The position numbers were made by a program, and so were the translations under genes. From Loripinus fragilis (lineage: Eukaryota > Mollusca > Bivalvia > Lucinida > Lucinidae), in assembly GCA_964019695.1 (NCBI GenBank), contig OZ026528.1, forward strand, positions 58,671,602 to 58,735,601: a DNA stretch of 64,000 nt, written 5' to 3'. A model generated the notes under the pieces. That model searched no databases, was not told the origin of the DNA, and saw only the letters and a program-made list of their open reading frames with translations. The number at the start of each line of letters is the position of its first letter. Position 1 is the first letter of the stretch. Of the stretch, positions 35,865-47,855 are shown piece after piece.

Positions 35865-36750
35865 ATTCAGCCAAGAAGTAGCAATGTTTCCTCTCTACAT
35901 GTGCAAGGTTTAACTTTATTGATAAATTTTCAATAGAGCTCCACACATTCCAGTGAATGCCCCGTTTCGTTCCCTATCATCCCTATAGTAGAATTGGCAA
36001 AAATTTGGATGCTCTTGGAAAATTTAGCATATACCCAAAGAAAATCGGTATTTTAAATAGAAACTTTGTGTAATTACACCCAAGATATTGTTGTCTATCT
36101 TGGGTGGAGCTAGAATTTTCAACTACCTTCGATATTTTTGAAATAAACAACTGAACTTTGGGGCTGTGGAAAAACGTGGCATGGGGCTTAACATATTTTG
36201 ACGAGTCTATGTGTCGGTGTGACAAAAAGGGATAATTAAGAGAGAAAGAAAATACATGTGTATCTGCAGAATAAATAAGTTAAAATCTATAATACGGTGT
36301 AGTGTTCACTATGAAACAAATTAGGGATACTATAGGTAAAAAAATAGATATACTAGATAGAAGGAATAAAAGTTTTCCCAGTTGCGTTTTTCATTCCTCT
36401 GAGTAAACCACTCCGGCTACCCTGGGGGCTGAGGGCACAGCTCCTTCCATCCTCACTGCTACTTGCCAACTAGAGCCCTACTTACATGCAGTTTTAGAAT
36501 GTGAGGTTGCATTGTTGGCTCTGATCTTGGAATCTATGTGATCTTAAGATGGACTATGGTTGAACTTGGAATTCCAAATTCAAAGACGTGATCTTAAGAT
36601 CAACACCGGAAATTCAAATGTTTTCGTTGGCTCGAATGCGACAATGTTGGCTCTGATCTTGGAATCTATCTGAACTTGGAATAATTTCTGATTCCAAGTT
36701 GAGACATAAGCATCTCGAGATCAAAGGTGGCATATCCTATGACGCAATAG
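35865..36750. other. No gene recognised
   Basis: GTTGGCTCTGATCTTGGAAT occurs twice (36512 and 36645) amid several GATCTTAAGATC-like palindromes. Confidence 0.45.
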
Positions 36751-36751
36751 A

Positions 36752-37047
36752 GGTGGAGTTCGCGCGTTAACCAGACTATAGTCCAGTCCCTTTAGTCGGA
36801 CCATAGAGCAATAAAACTCTCTCTGGTTTTATGCACTGCGCATGTCTAGTTTCACCAGACAAACCAGACCAAATCTGTGGTCGGACCATAGTTGATTGGT
36901 TCTCGTCCTCCAATGCAAACTTAGAATTGCCGGAAACCTGTATGTTTTGTTTCGATGGCTGTGATTGGCTGGCTGTTTTACTGGGGAGGAACGCCGACAT
37001 TCGGAAGAGCGACTATAGTGTCTATGGTTAACGCGCGAACTCCGCCA
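36752..37047. mobile_element. MITE, about 296 bp
   Basis: GGAGTTCGCGCGTTAACC at the left is mirrored by GGTTAACGCGCGAACTCC at the right, and both are followed inward by ACTATAG motifs. ORFs inside lie on both strands and are unsupported. Confidence 0.8.
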
Positions 37048-37580
37048 GAGTCTAATATCCAAACAATGGAGACATTTTGTTTAAAATAAACAGCTGATAA
37101 ATACTGGAAATGAATTGCTTGGCTGGTGCAGACATATTTGCTCGAGTCAAGGTATAGTATGATATATATTGTATGACAGTCAGTAGAAATGGCGGAACAG
37201 GAAAGCATCAAATTCCGGTGTCTCACCGGCGGAAAAGCTTTAGCCTAAGTTTAGGCATATTTCGACCGCCGCCTAATTTCGACCACCTAATTACTTTGTT
37301 TCACAAAATCTTGGCGCACCTCTGGTTTACCGGGCGCAGTTTATGATGTAAGACTAAATCTTAACATTCTGCATGTTAAATAATGGGAGCTGCGCCCCCA
37401 CACCCCTGCTTCCTTTTCGTGTCATTTGAAGCCTGAAGGCCATGTTGTTACAATCTTTTGGGATTCTTATATGGTAGAAACCCCAATTCAACAAATAGAA
37501 TAGAATGCGCCCGGTAAACCAGAGACTACCCAAAATCTTAATAGTCTGAATTTATAGCTCTATATTCTATCTATCTAATG

Positions 37581-38143
37581 CGGTCCGTGGAAACACCCCA
37601 AACCACCCCAAAACACCCCAAACCACCCCAAACCACCTCCAAACCACCCCAAACCACCTCCAAACCACCCCAAACCACATCTAAACCACCCCAAACCACT
37701 TTCTTAACATCCAGAATATGTTTTTGTGATAGTATCAAGACTTGAAGAATACATTTAAAAACATTTTTATTTCGTAGACCTGCCATTTTAGCCCAAAACC
37801 ACATATAAACCACCCCAAACCACCTCAGACCAGTCTTCCTGAAAAATCTATTCTTCAAGCTCATTGATGGTCGACGTAATAAAAAAACGCTTTTACATTT
37901 GTTCTGAAGTTATTGATAATATCACAGATGCAAGTTCTGGATGTTTAGAGGTGGTTTGGGGGTGGTTTTGATTTGGTTTGGGGTGGTTTGGTGGTGGTTT
38001 GGGGCTAACATGGCAGGTCAACGTAATAAAAATGCTTTTAAATTTCTTCTTCAATTATTGATACTATCACAAAAACATATTCTGGGTGTTAAGAAAGTGG
38101 TTTGGGATGGTTTAGAGGTGGTTTGGGGTGTTTTCACGGACCC
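37581..38143. mobile_element. Foldback element with CCCCAAACCAC arms, about 10-bp TSD
   Basis: The TSD is CTATCTAATG at 37571-37580 and 38144-38153. Termini are CGGTCCGTGGAAACACC and its inverse ending CACGGACCC. The arms carry tandem CCCCAAACCAC(C/T) repeats and then an inverted unique part (ATCACAAAAACATATTCTGG at the right). Repetitive WFGVVW/VVWGGLE ORFs are translations of the arms. Confidence 0.88.
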
Positions 38144-38309
38144 CTATCTAATGTACTTGCTTCGCCCATACTTGCATGAGCATTACACCAGGGAGTGCTA
38201 ATTTTGATAAAATAAAAAAACAACAACAACAAAAAGCAGAAAAAAACACACAAAAACTTTTGTCTGAATTTTTGTTTAAATATGGTGTGCCCTAACTCCG
38301 CTGTGAACT

Positions 38310-38830
38310 GGATATTGGCCCTTACTCTTGCGCTCTTGCTCTTGGGCTGATAGATAATAAAACAATAACCAAAACAATAGGACTTGAAAGTAACAAACAG
38401 TTAGGAACCTGACCAGGCTTGACAGAATATGCCTGGCATTCTGTCAGGCCTGATCTGGACCCAAACTGCTTGAAAACTTTATAGACATAGAAATATTTTC
38501 TAAAGACAACAGCCGCCTTCGGCGGCTTCGACAACCCCGGAAGGGGGTGGTTGAGGTGTCTTTAGACTGTAAACACTTGCTGTTTCCGTAGGGCCTGCGG
38601 TAGTTTCCACCCCATGTGGAAGAAATACCAAATTAAGCAAACGTCACAGGGGTCTGTTACTCAACACCGAAGGTGTTTTTTACTCAACACCGAAGGTGTT
38701 TTAAACAACTTATTGTAAGAATATGCTAACAGAAATGTTGTTATATTCGAATATATTTATGTACATTTGAAATGGTTGATATTTAAATTTTTTAGCGTAA
38801 CCGCCCAAGGTTACGGAAACTAATTATTCT
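38310..38830. repeat. Cluster of small perfect palindromes
   Basis: GCCGCCTTCGGCGGC (38511), AACACCGAAGGTGTT twice in tandem (38663 and 38687), GTAACC-GCCCAA-GGTTAC (38798), and an outer pair TCTAAAGACA / TGTCTTTAGA around 38491-38568. No ORF explains them. Confidence 0.8.
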
Positions 38831-39905
38831 ACAGGTTCCAAAATTTTTTTTTTCGCCAGCTTATGGATCCTTGAGGACAGACAAATGCGGGTACCAGCAC
38901 TAAGGCCTTAGCAACTGTCAAAAGCTTCGAAATATCTGAAATTTGCTATTTTGTGGAAAATGTGCAACAGTCGACAGTGATCGATTGCCATTATATATAA
39001 TAACAGATTGGAGACGTTCCCTGATGATGTGATGATGCAGAAGCCTCGAGGCAGAAGCGGGGGATGCGCTTACCAGAACTCGGGGATCTAAAGTGAAAGT
39101 AGACCTCAGGCTCAGTGTAAGTGTTCTCAATTTTCACGGCTTTCTCCTTTCTTTCTCCCTACTTGCAACTTGTGCAACAATTACTTCACAGTACTACACA
39201 CTGTGCAGAAAAACTTCCAAGCCATGGATGTAAACAAATACATGTACATACAGACTCCCATTGGATTATTGATTTTTTGAAGTTATAGGTCATCATTACG
39301 CTGTACTATGTGAGGTACTGTTCAGTCATGCTTTCCAACTGTTTTACTGCGGAGAAGCCAGTTTTCAACCACAGGATGGGATTCCGCTGTAGGTATTTCT
39401 TTATTCTTTACCAAATGCCATTATTTAATATAATGACACCTGCTTGATTATTTTCATAATCATTTAATTATTGATTTGGGCAGAGTCCCGAGAAAATCTG
39501 ACTTCGTTGCATGCGAACAACAAATGGGCAGACCTGCCTGAGCATTGGCACAGACTGATCAGCGCCTTTGTTATTCCCTCTGAGGAAAGTATAATTGATA
39601 AACTTGCACAAAGTACACACAACATTTCAGCATTCTAGCTCATAGTCTCTGTAACTGAGCAGGTGGGTTTGAGTGACATGGTCTGAACCCCCGAGACAGG
39701 TTTTCTCGTATTGGGGCCCATTTATCAAAGTCATGCTCTCTAAGATCCAGTTTTAACCCCCTCAAATTGACAAAATGTTTTTTTCTAATTTCTAAATCAA
39801 AGAACATGTCAGGCGATAAAGTATGTTGAAAATGTTTTGAATTAACATGATATGAGCATGCATCCTAAGTTGTGAAGTGCTTGATGTCAATGTTGTTATT
39901 CCATT
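38831..39905. other. No gene recognised
   Basis: No supported feature. Confidence 0.5.
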
Positions 39906-40340
39906 ATGGATATATATACATGTGCCACCTACAGGTTCCTAAATCAGCCCAAGAATTTTCAGTTCCCTCAACATTCATTTGGCGTAAAGAAGCCTGAGCA
40001 GAGAAGTTTTCAGCCGTCGTGGTTCAACAGCAGGCTCTGGCTTGATTATGTCATTTGTGCATGTTGGCTTGTCTACAAGGAAATTTGCACGTCAAAATCC
40101 AGACAACTTATACATTTTGATGGGTATTCTACTGAAAAGACGTTTATTACATTTTGTATATCTTTTTGAAAATATTAGTCTTTGAAGTGCCACCAAGTCA
40201 TGATAGTGCTAATAGTAAAGCCTGTCTGGACATGTAGGTGAAATAATGTCAAAGAAGCATGCAGAATCGTGGCTGTCTGAAAAAGATTTTGTCAAGAATT
40301 CAGTTTCTTGCGCGTCAAGGAATATCTTTTCGAGCGAAAG
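39906..40340 (+). pseudogene. Decayed TTF-type zinc finger / hAT (ZMYM-like) remnant
   Basis: Three frames each hold a recognisable piece of this family in the right order. The first (39906-40169) contains FLNQPKNFQFPQHSFG, EQRSFQPSWFNSRLWLDY and STEKTFI, as in the TTF domain that precedes hAT transposase-like domains. The second (from 40234) reads GEIMSKKHAE, and the third (from 40283) reads KILSRIQFLARQGISFRAK. Two frameshifts and a stop break it, and the cysteines expected after WLDY are displaced. These proteins are domesticated or active hAT relatives, abundant in molluscs. A CTACAG precedes the first piece, so it could be a former exon. It is non-functional as it stands. Matches are from memory of family motifs, not a search. 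Confidence 0.75.
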
Positions 40341-43078
40341 TTTGTGACCAAAACGATTGAAATCTGGTCCAAAGTTCCAAACTCATCAGTTTGACAAAGA
40401 AAGCATTAAAAACGCACATAAAGGTGCTTAAAATTCAAAAAATTCTCTGGGGAGGTCCCTCAAACCACCTAATGAGAGGGAGTCTTCCCCCGTCTCGTCC
40501 TCTCCCCAGTCTTGTACCTTCAGCACTCGATGGTCTCTTCTGCCAGACCACTTTCAAATGCTCTGCAACGGCCCTGGTCTTGCTGCCAAAGCCAATTTGG
40601 CTCTTACAGTTACTTTAGGGTTATTCTCCTGGCTAAGGTAGATTTTAAAACAAAATGTAGACAGATCTATATGTGTCAAAGGCATTTTTCGGCTATAAGT
40701 TGAACTTTGCTGTCATCCAGTCATATGAAATATCGTCTGACTGATGCCGTCGTTTGCTCATCAGTGGATTTACTTGTGGTCTGACAAGAGGAGCATAGTC
40801 AAAGGACCAACTGTCAGGTGTGAAATTTGCGCAGAAAAGTCGCTGCTTGTGCCGAAAACACTGTTTTAATCGAATCAAAAGCAGTATTGGTAAATTGTTA
40901 ACCCGCAATTGATATGCTGTTTACTGCACTGTCACAGTCAGATATTTTGTGTGCAATGCGGGAACTATAGTCCTGCCGCAATAATAAGAAACGCGAAAAT
41001 CTGGAATATTATTTTATTACTTGCATTTTTCCGACAATTTAGCTCAAATCTGGATTTAGATTATCCTGCAGTGTCAGAAGAAAATTGTTTGAAGAATCTA
41101 CTACCACTGACCTGACCCCTAATCTCTTGGGAATTTGGACATTTTTAGGCTTTCTGAAAAGCGGGGGGAATTTAAACGGTGTAACAGCCATGTGGCAGCC
41201 TGTATATTTGTACTTCAATTTCTACAGTTAACTGTCAAAAGCATCAAACTTTTTTCCTTTTATCTTTCTTTTACTACTGGCACGATCGCACTTTTAAAAG
41301 CGCGTTTGCTTTGTACAAGTCAGTTTTATTTTTCAGCATGATAGTATCGATTCAATCAATGTAGATCCAGATCCAACTAATCCAATACGATCAGTTTGAT
41401 CCGGTTAAATACTGTTTCCTATGTTTGTAAGGACATTTTCTACTAAAACACCGTGATGTGGTTATTATGGACAGTTTGTCAAATTCTGCCTGAAATTATT
41501 CACGATTATTGAATGCTCAAGGTCATATAAATTGGAAACGTACATCCAAAGTGATTTATTCGCAATTCTTATTTATGCAGCAGTACCTTATATGTACGAT
41601 ACTCTTTATGCTATACTGAACAAAAGTGAAAACGCTACACTACAATATTCTATATTTTGTGAAAAAGTATTTGACGAAAAGTATTTACTAAAGCTTAATA
41701 ATGTTTTCCAGACCTCCAGCAAATGATTCGTCGAATTTCCACCAATTTGTCTCTTTTGAAGTCTGAGTTATGTTCCTTTTTGTGTTTAACCATTCCAAGG
41801 TGGTACTTCTATTGTGGATCATTTGTGTTATTTATGTTTTGTGTTTGTCATGCTTTCACATCTGTTCATTGCTGCCTTGTGGTCACCTGCCGGGAAAGGG
41901 CTGGCCTCTTGGCTCTTGTTTGTGATGTTTATAGTGTTTTTGTCACTTTCCCATGTGGTATCCTGGGTCAGGTGTGTAACTTGATCGTATCGTTTCCTGA
42001 TCTTTGCCATCTTGCTTACTTTATTTACTGAATTATGCAATTGCGCATGGGCAAAAAACATTGTTATGTTTATCAGAATTTATCATACTTATGCTGCAGT
42101 AAAACACAAGAAAGCTGACTTATCACTTGAAAGAAGCGCAGAAATCAATTTCGAATTTATCAAATTTGTAAAAAAAATATAAATTGTCTCCCTTTGACGA
42201 AAGATGGGGAATATTAAATGTTTGGTAATCTTCGATTTATCACGATTTTCAATAAATTTCTTTTGCCAGATCAGGTAGACCTATCAGCATATTGTTCCTA
42301 CCATTTCTCGACCAGTAATGTTCTCAGACTAAGATGCAACAACACATTGATTTTCCAATAGAGATTTCAGGGATAAAATTTAAAGCTTGGCCAATTTGAT
42401 GAAAACCCTGTTTTCTAAGGTTGCTTTTCTAAACGATCAAAAGATTTTTTTGATAAATCTTTCACTCATTTCTGGTTGTTACAAGTCTAGACTACCATTT
42501 CTTTCAGTCGGATTTGGTTGGCAGTGGATTTCTGAAGGCCTAAGCTACATTGTATATGAGCTTTCCGTTCAAATTTGTAAGCTGAAAAATTGAACCCCTG
42601 TCACATTTAAATGACTTTCGTGTGTTGCTTTACTGGCGTGCATCATTTTGCATATAAATGGCAAACAATTCAGGTGTAGCGTTTTCGCTTTTGTTCAGTA
42701 TATAATCGAGTGATTTAGTCAACCGTTGCATATTATTAATAAACTGGGTCACTTTATGTCCATTCTACCAACAGTAATACTCACCCGTTGAAAAGAACCA
42801 AATATATGCCAAAATTCCATCTAATTACAGAAAAACACAGCAAAAACATCAGGTTGAAAATTTTGCCAAAAAATACTGCAGCTTTTTATACACGCATATT
42901 GAAAAGTTCAAGAGAAAATAACGTGAAAAGATGCTCTTAAAGTTGATATTTTGCGTTTCTTATTAATGCGGCAGTACTATAGCACTAGTGTAAGTTTGCA
43001 ACTAGGATCTGATTTCAAAAGAAGAATCTATTTTGTTTTCCACGGTTTCTAAAAAAAGTGTACTCGCTGGCATTTCAA
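40341..43078. other. No gene recognised
   Basis: Several 60-100 codon ORFs (40391, 40909, 41135, 41723, 42387) have no domain that I know. Part may be further remnant of the hAT-like gene. Confidence 0.4.
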
Positions 43079-43616
43079 TTAGTTTTACATCTGATTTGTA
43101 GGTACTGCCTTCTGGGCAATGCAAATATAGCCCGTCATGATACCGGCATTGAAATACTGCGGTGGTGCGAAACCTCGGTTAAAACGGCCCACTTTGCAAT
43201 CAAAGAAAAGCTCAAAGAGAGTGCTGTTGTAAAGAAAGATGGCAAAAAGCAGATGACAACAGGGGTGAGAGACCTCTGTGTGAAGATTGGAAACCTGGCA
43301 GATCATGGCTGGTTTTGTTGTACAGTTGAAGAGCATGGAATCTGTTTTGTTTGTTTTGTTTGATTTGATTCTTTATGTCCCATCAACAATCTTTCAGTTA
43401 AACAGGGACAGGTCTTTCTGGGTTGAACCAGTACTAAGCTAGGATAAATGTGTCTTGCTCAAGGACCACAACGCAGTGACGCTGGTGAGGCTCGAACCCA
43501 CGGCCCCTCGGTCACGAGTCAAGCACTCTACCACTGAGCCACTGCGCTCCCATGGAATCTGTACCAAATTGCAGTCTGTAATCAGTCCATTCAAAGCCTT
43601 TATTGTCGAGAACTAA
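43079..43616 (+). pseudogene. Unrecognised coding-like ORF, interrupted by a SINE
   Basis: Plus-strand frame: YCLLGNANIARHDTGIEIL, RWCETSVKTAHFAIKEKLKE, a lysine-rich stretch, TTGVRDLCVKIGNLADHGW, then CCTVEEHGIC. At that point a SINE with a 12-bp TSD is inserted. After the second TSD the same frame continues for 17 codons to a TAA at 43614. Frame continuity on both sides of the insertion suggests that the ancestral sequence was open for about 110 codons. TTTGTAG precedes the segment and could be an acceptor. No family is recognised. It may be a former exon of a host gene or transposon protein, or chance. Confidence 0.4.
43346..43550 (-). repeat. SINE family 1, full-length, 12-bp TSD
   Basis: The TSD is CATGGAATCTGT at 43334-43345 and 43551-43562. 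The minus-strand head holds the A box region (CAGTGGCTCAGTGGTAGAG) and a B box (GGTTCGAGCC). It ends in a T/G-rich tail near 43350 (TTTGTTTTGTTTGATT). Confidence 0.92.
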
Positions 43617-43842
43617 CTTTTTTTTAAAAAATCTTTCAGAAACCATGGCAGAATGTCAAAAGTTATGATTTGGAATTTGGAGGCATTCTGTAGGTCCTGA
43701 TCTGAGTCCGGTTATCAGCAGATGACAAAAGTCACTGCTAGCAGGAAAGGGTCAATATATATTTTTTGTGGTGCTAGTGCTCTGTCTGTTTTATCGATGG
43801 AAATATATGTAGGTGAGCAGGCAATTTAATGATAGTGTAATG

Positions 43843-44405
43843 TAGAGCTGCAACGATTCACTGAAAGTGTATTGTATCAAGATACTTTTTCTGACGATAC
43901 GCGTATCATATCATGAGGTCATTTCATGATACATAAACGATACAGCATTTCGTGTTATATATTACATGCAGATTAAGAAATGAATTTAAAAGTATATGTT
44001 TTTGTTTAAAAGGAATGTTTTTCCTTTTTAATTTTTTCTGCTTAAATTAGTATACCCTTTTCCATGATAAACTTTTGATCTATCCTGTTTTGAAACAGTA
44101 TCAGCTGGTTTCTGAGAAGCCAGCTACTCTTAATATACATGGTTTTCAGCTCTGCTTTTAAATACATGCTAATAATTGGAATATTTTAAATAAATTTGAT
44201 AAAAACTGGAAAAGAGTGTAGTACATAAAACATCCAGTATGACAAAGATTAATTCATGTATTTGGGTATTTCTCCTAATCTCATAGATCTATGTTATTTC
44301 TAAGGTTCTCAAGTTGTCAAAAATGTATCTCGACACATATCGTATCGTAAGGATAATATTCTGATACATATTGTATTGTGAGGTAACTGTATGGTTGCAG
44401 CCCTA
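43843..44405. mobile_element. hAT-like MITE, about 560 bp
   Basis: Ends TAGAGCTGCAACGAT and TGGTTGCAGCCCTA. The subterminal regions hold mirrored TATCGTATC-type motifs. No TSD is apparent. Inside, near 44100, is a GATCAGCTGGTTTC-type palindrome. Confidence 0.65.
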
Positions 44406-44579
44406 CACATACCATGAGTCCAGTCCAGTCCCCAACATTGCACAGCCCCTAACATTGCACACTAGACAAAATGCGGTCTCGGTGAATTATTATCACTTTT
44501 TTGGGTAGATAAATGATCCTCATTTCAACCTCAGTCATTGAAGTCAATAATTGTATAATATTATACCGTGTATTTATAC

Positions 44580-45200
44580 CCCGCCACTTTAAAAAGTGTG
44601 GGCTATTATGTTATGCCCTCCGTTCAAAAAATTACGTTAAGTGTCCTTCCGTGGGCACAAATGTCCGTCCATAGTCACCACTTTGTTTCCGCTCTCTATC
44701 TTGAGCATTTTTTTTGACGGATTTTCTTCAAGCTTTGTTTTAGAGTTGATATTGGGGAAAAGTGGTTTGAGATTGTAGATGGGTAAATTTTGTCAAGTAA
44801 ACTCAGAGTTATTGCCCTTGATTTGTGTTGAAAATTGGTTTCAGTGCACCATATTGAGCAATTTACGTCCTTTTTTCTTCAAACTTTGTACATGTATATG
44901 AGTTGATATTGGGGGGGAGTGGTTTTGGATCATAGATGGGCAAATTTTGTCAAATAAGCACAGAGTAATTGCCCTTTATTTACAAAATGTATGTGGAAAA
45001 TTGGTTTCCGTGATCTATCCTGAGCATTATTTGATCAATTTTCTTCAAACTTTGCATGAGAGTTGTTATTTGGAAGGAGCATGTTGTTTAATTTAATCAA
45101 ATGACTACAGACTTATGACCCTTGATTTGAAAATATGATGAAATTTTGTATAAAAATAAGATCTAGGTTAGAACAACTGCATTTAAATTTTCATACATCT
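44580..45200 (+). repeat. Degenerate tandem repeat, about 160 bp
   Basis: Three to four diverged units, each with TTTTCTTCAA(A/G)CTTTG, GAGTTGATATTGGGG, GGTTT-GAT-ATAGATGGG and GTTATTGCCCTTGATTT. Confidence 0.8.
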
Positions 45201-45328
45201 TTAACTGAGTTATGGCCTTCGATTTATGGATTAATTTGTCTTTGTATTGAAAATATTTCGAGGCAGGGTATGATGCATGCCTACAGCTGCTCTTTTATTT
45301 TTTCCTAACTGTGTATAAAATGACATGT

Positions 45329-45404
45329 ATGCAAAATTCCAATTCTCGGGGTTTGCATGGTCATGTTCCCAAGATGCGGAGAAAAAAAAACACCTGACCC
45401 CCCC

Positions 45405-45435
<31 letters not shown>

Positions 45436-45509
45436 AAATATGCAAAATTCCAATTCTCGGGGTTTGCATGGTCATGTTCCCAAGATGCAGAGAAAAAAAA
45501 ACACCTGAC

Positions 45510-45540
<31 letters not shown>

Positions 45541-45646
45541 AATATGCAAAATTCCAATTCTCGGGGTTTGCATGGTCATGTTCCCAAGATGGGGAGATAA
45601 AAAAAACACCTGACCCCATCCCCCCCCACCCCCCCAAAAAAAATTT
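45329..45646 (+). repeat. Three-unit C(n)A(n) array
   Basis: Units start at 45329, 45440 and 45544 with ATGCAAAATTCCAATTCTCG and contain CATGGTCATGTTCCCAAGAT, an A run, CACCTGA, a long C run and an A run. Proline-rich and glycine-rich ORFs on both strands are artefacts. Confidence 0.92.
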
Positions 45647-45740
45647 GTTTATTAAAGACATGAGTATTATTTATTATTTCAATGGAGAAATGATATTGTG
45701 TGAGTACATAGGAGATATAGGAGATTGTTTCAACGGATGA

Positions 45741-45899
45741 TTATTTCAAGGAGGATGGGTACCGTACATAGAATTAGATGATTTTATGGAGGCTTATTTC
45801 AAGGAGGATGGATACTGTACATATAATTAGATGATTTCATGGAGGCTTATTTCAAGGAGGCTGGATACTGTTGATTACTCAGAAGATATACTCATTTAG
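45741..45899 (+). repeat. 53-bp tandem repeat, three units
   Basis: TTATTTCAAGGAGGATGG starts at 45741 and 45794, and a one-base variant at 45847. The spacing is exactly 53 bp. More degenerate units follow to about 46050. Confidence 0.9.
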
Positions 45900-46076
45900 A
45901 ATATTTCATTTTCATTGGAGTATAATTAGAGGAAGAATATGTTGTGAATACATAGGTGATTGTTTCAATGGTAGATTATTTCAAGGAGGATAGATATATA
46001 TACATTTGGGATATTTTAATGGATAATTATTTCAAGGAAGTAATGGTGGATGGATCAATAGAGTATTATTTCATAT

Positions 46077-47855
46077 ATACTAAGTACCACAATTGATATG
46101 TCTATTCTCACTATAAGTATCATTTGTCTCATGTTTTTTTACTAAATTAATGTTAAAACATACCAATTTACTTGAAACAAGTTATATTCCAAGTTGGGAA
46201 ATGCCCCATCTTGGAATATTTTCATGAAAACCTATTAAATGTGTTCAAATATGCTAAGCACCTACATAAATAAGTCTGTTTCCACTATAAGTATCATTTG
46301 TCACAGTAATTTTATGTAATTAATGCTGAAAAACACCAAATCACTTGAAACAAGTGATATTCCAAGTTGGGAAATGCCCCATCTTGGAATATTTCCATAG
46401 AACCCTTTAAGATGTGTCCAAATATGCTTAAACCTAAATAAATAAATCTGTTTCTACAAAAGGTCTCATTTGTCACAGTGAATTCACCTAATTAATGCTG
46501 AAAAACACCAAATCAGTTGAAACAAGTGATATTCCAAGTTGGGAAATGTCCCATCTTGGAATATTTCCATGAAATCTTTTAAGATGGTCCAAATATGCTA
46601 AAACCTAAATAAATATGTCTGATTCTACAAAAGGTCTCATTTGTATCAGTAACGTTGCCTAATTAATGCTGAAACACAAAATCCCTTGAAACAAGTTAAA
46701 TTCCAAGTTGGGAAATGGCACATCTTGGAATATTTCCATGAAATTCAATTAGATGTGTCCAAATATACTAAGTACCACAATTGATATATCTGTTCTCACT
46801 ATAAGTATCATTTGTCTCATGTTTTTTTACTAAATTAATGTTAAAACACACCAATTTATTTGAAACAAGTTATATTCCAAGTTGGGAAATGCCCCATCTT
46901 GGAATATTTCCATGAAAACCTATTAAATGTGTCCAAATATGCTAAGCACCTACATAAATAAGTCTGTTTCCACTATAAGTATCATTTGTCACAGTAATTT
47001 TACGTAATTAATGCTGAAAAACACCAAATCACTTGAAACAAGTGATATTCCAAGTTGGGAAATGCCCCATCTTGGAATATATCCATAGAACCCTTTAAGA
47101 TGTGTCCAAATATGCTTAAACCTAAATAAATATATCTGTTTCTACAAAAGGTCTCATTTGTCACAGTGAATTCACCTAATTAATGCTGAAAAACACCAAA
47201 TCAGTTGAAACAAGTGATATTCCAAGTTGGGAAATGCCCCATCTTGGAATATTTCCATGAAATCCTTTAAGATGTGTCCAAATATGCTTAAACCTAAATA
47301 AATTTATCTGTTTCTACAAAAGGTCTCATTTTTCACAGTAAATTTACCTAATTAATGCTGAAAAACACCAATTCCCTTGAAGCAAGTGATATTCCAAGTA
47401 AGAAATGGCCCATCTTGGAATATTCCATGATATCCAATAAGATGTGTCCAAATATGCTAAGTACCTAAATTGATATGTCTGTTCTCTCTATAAGTACCAT
47501 TTGCCACATGTTTTTTTTACCTAATTAATGTTTAAACACACCAATTTACTTGAAATAATTGATATTCCAAGTTGAGAATTGCCCATCTTGGATTATTTCT
47601 ATGAAATCCAATTACATGTCTCCAAATATGCTAAGCACCTACAAAAATATGTCTGTTTCCACTATAAGTATCATTTGTCACAGTTAATTTACCTAATTAA
47701 TGCTGAAAAACACCAAATCAGTTGAAACAAGTGATATTCCAAGTTGGGAAGTGACCCATCTTGGAATATTTCCATGAAATCTAATTAGATCTGTCCAAAT
47801 ATGCATCGTACCGTAATTGATATGTCTGTTCTCTCTATAAGTACCATTTGTCAGG
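46077..47855 (+). repeat. 172-bp satellite, block 1 (forward, about 10 monomers)
   Basis: Monomers of 170-174 bp carry CTAATTAATGCTGAAA, the dyad ATCACTTG-AAA-CAAGTGAT, the dyad ATATTCCAAG ... CTTGGAATAT and GTCTGTTTC. The block ends at the palindrome arm starting 47856. Confidence 0.97.

Noticed and set aside
37571..38201. Tryptophan/valine-rich repetitive ORFs
   Set aside because: They translate the CCCCAAACCAC minisatellite arms of a foldback element.
41723..42031. 102-codon ORF with hydrophobic segments
   Set aside because: Overlaps an ORF on the other strand, has AT-rich composition and no recognisable motif or splice context.
46077..47855. CRISPR-like regular repeats
   Set aside because: The monomers are contiguous, about 172 bp, with no unique spacers, in a eukaryotic context; it is satellite DNA.
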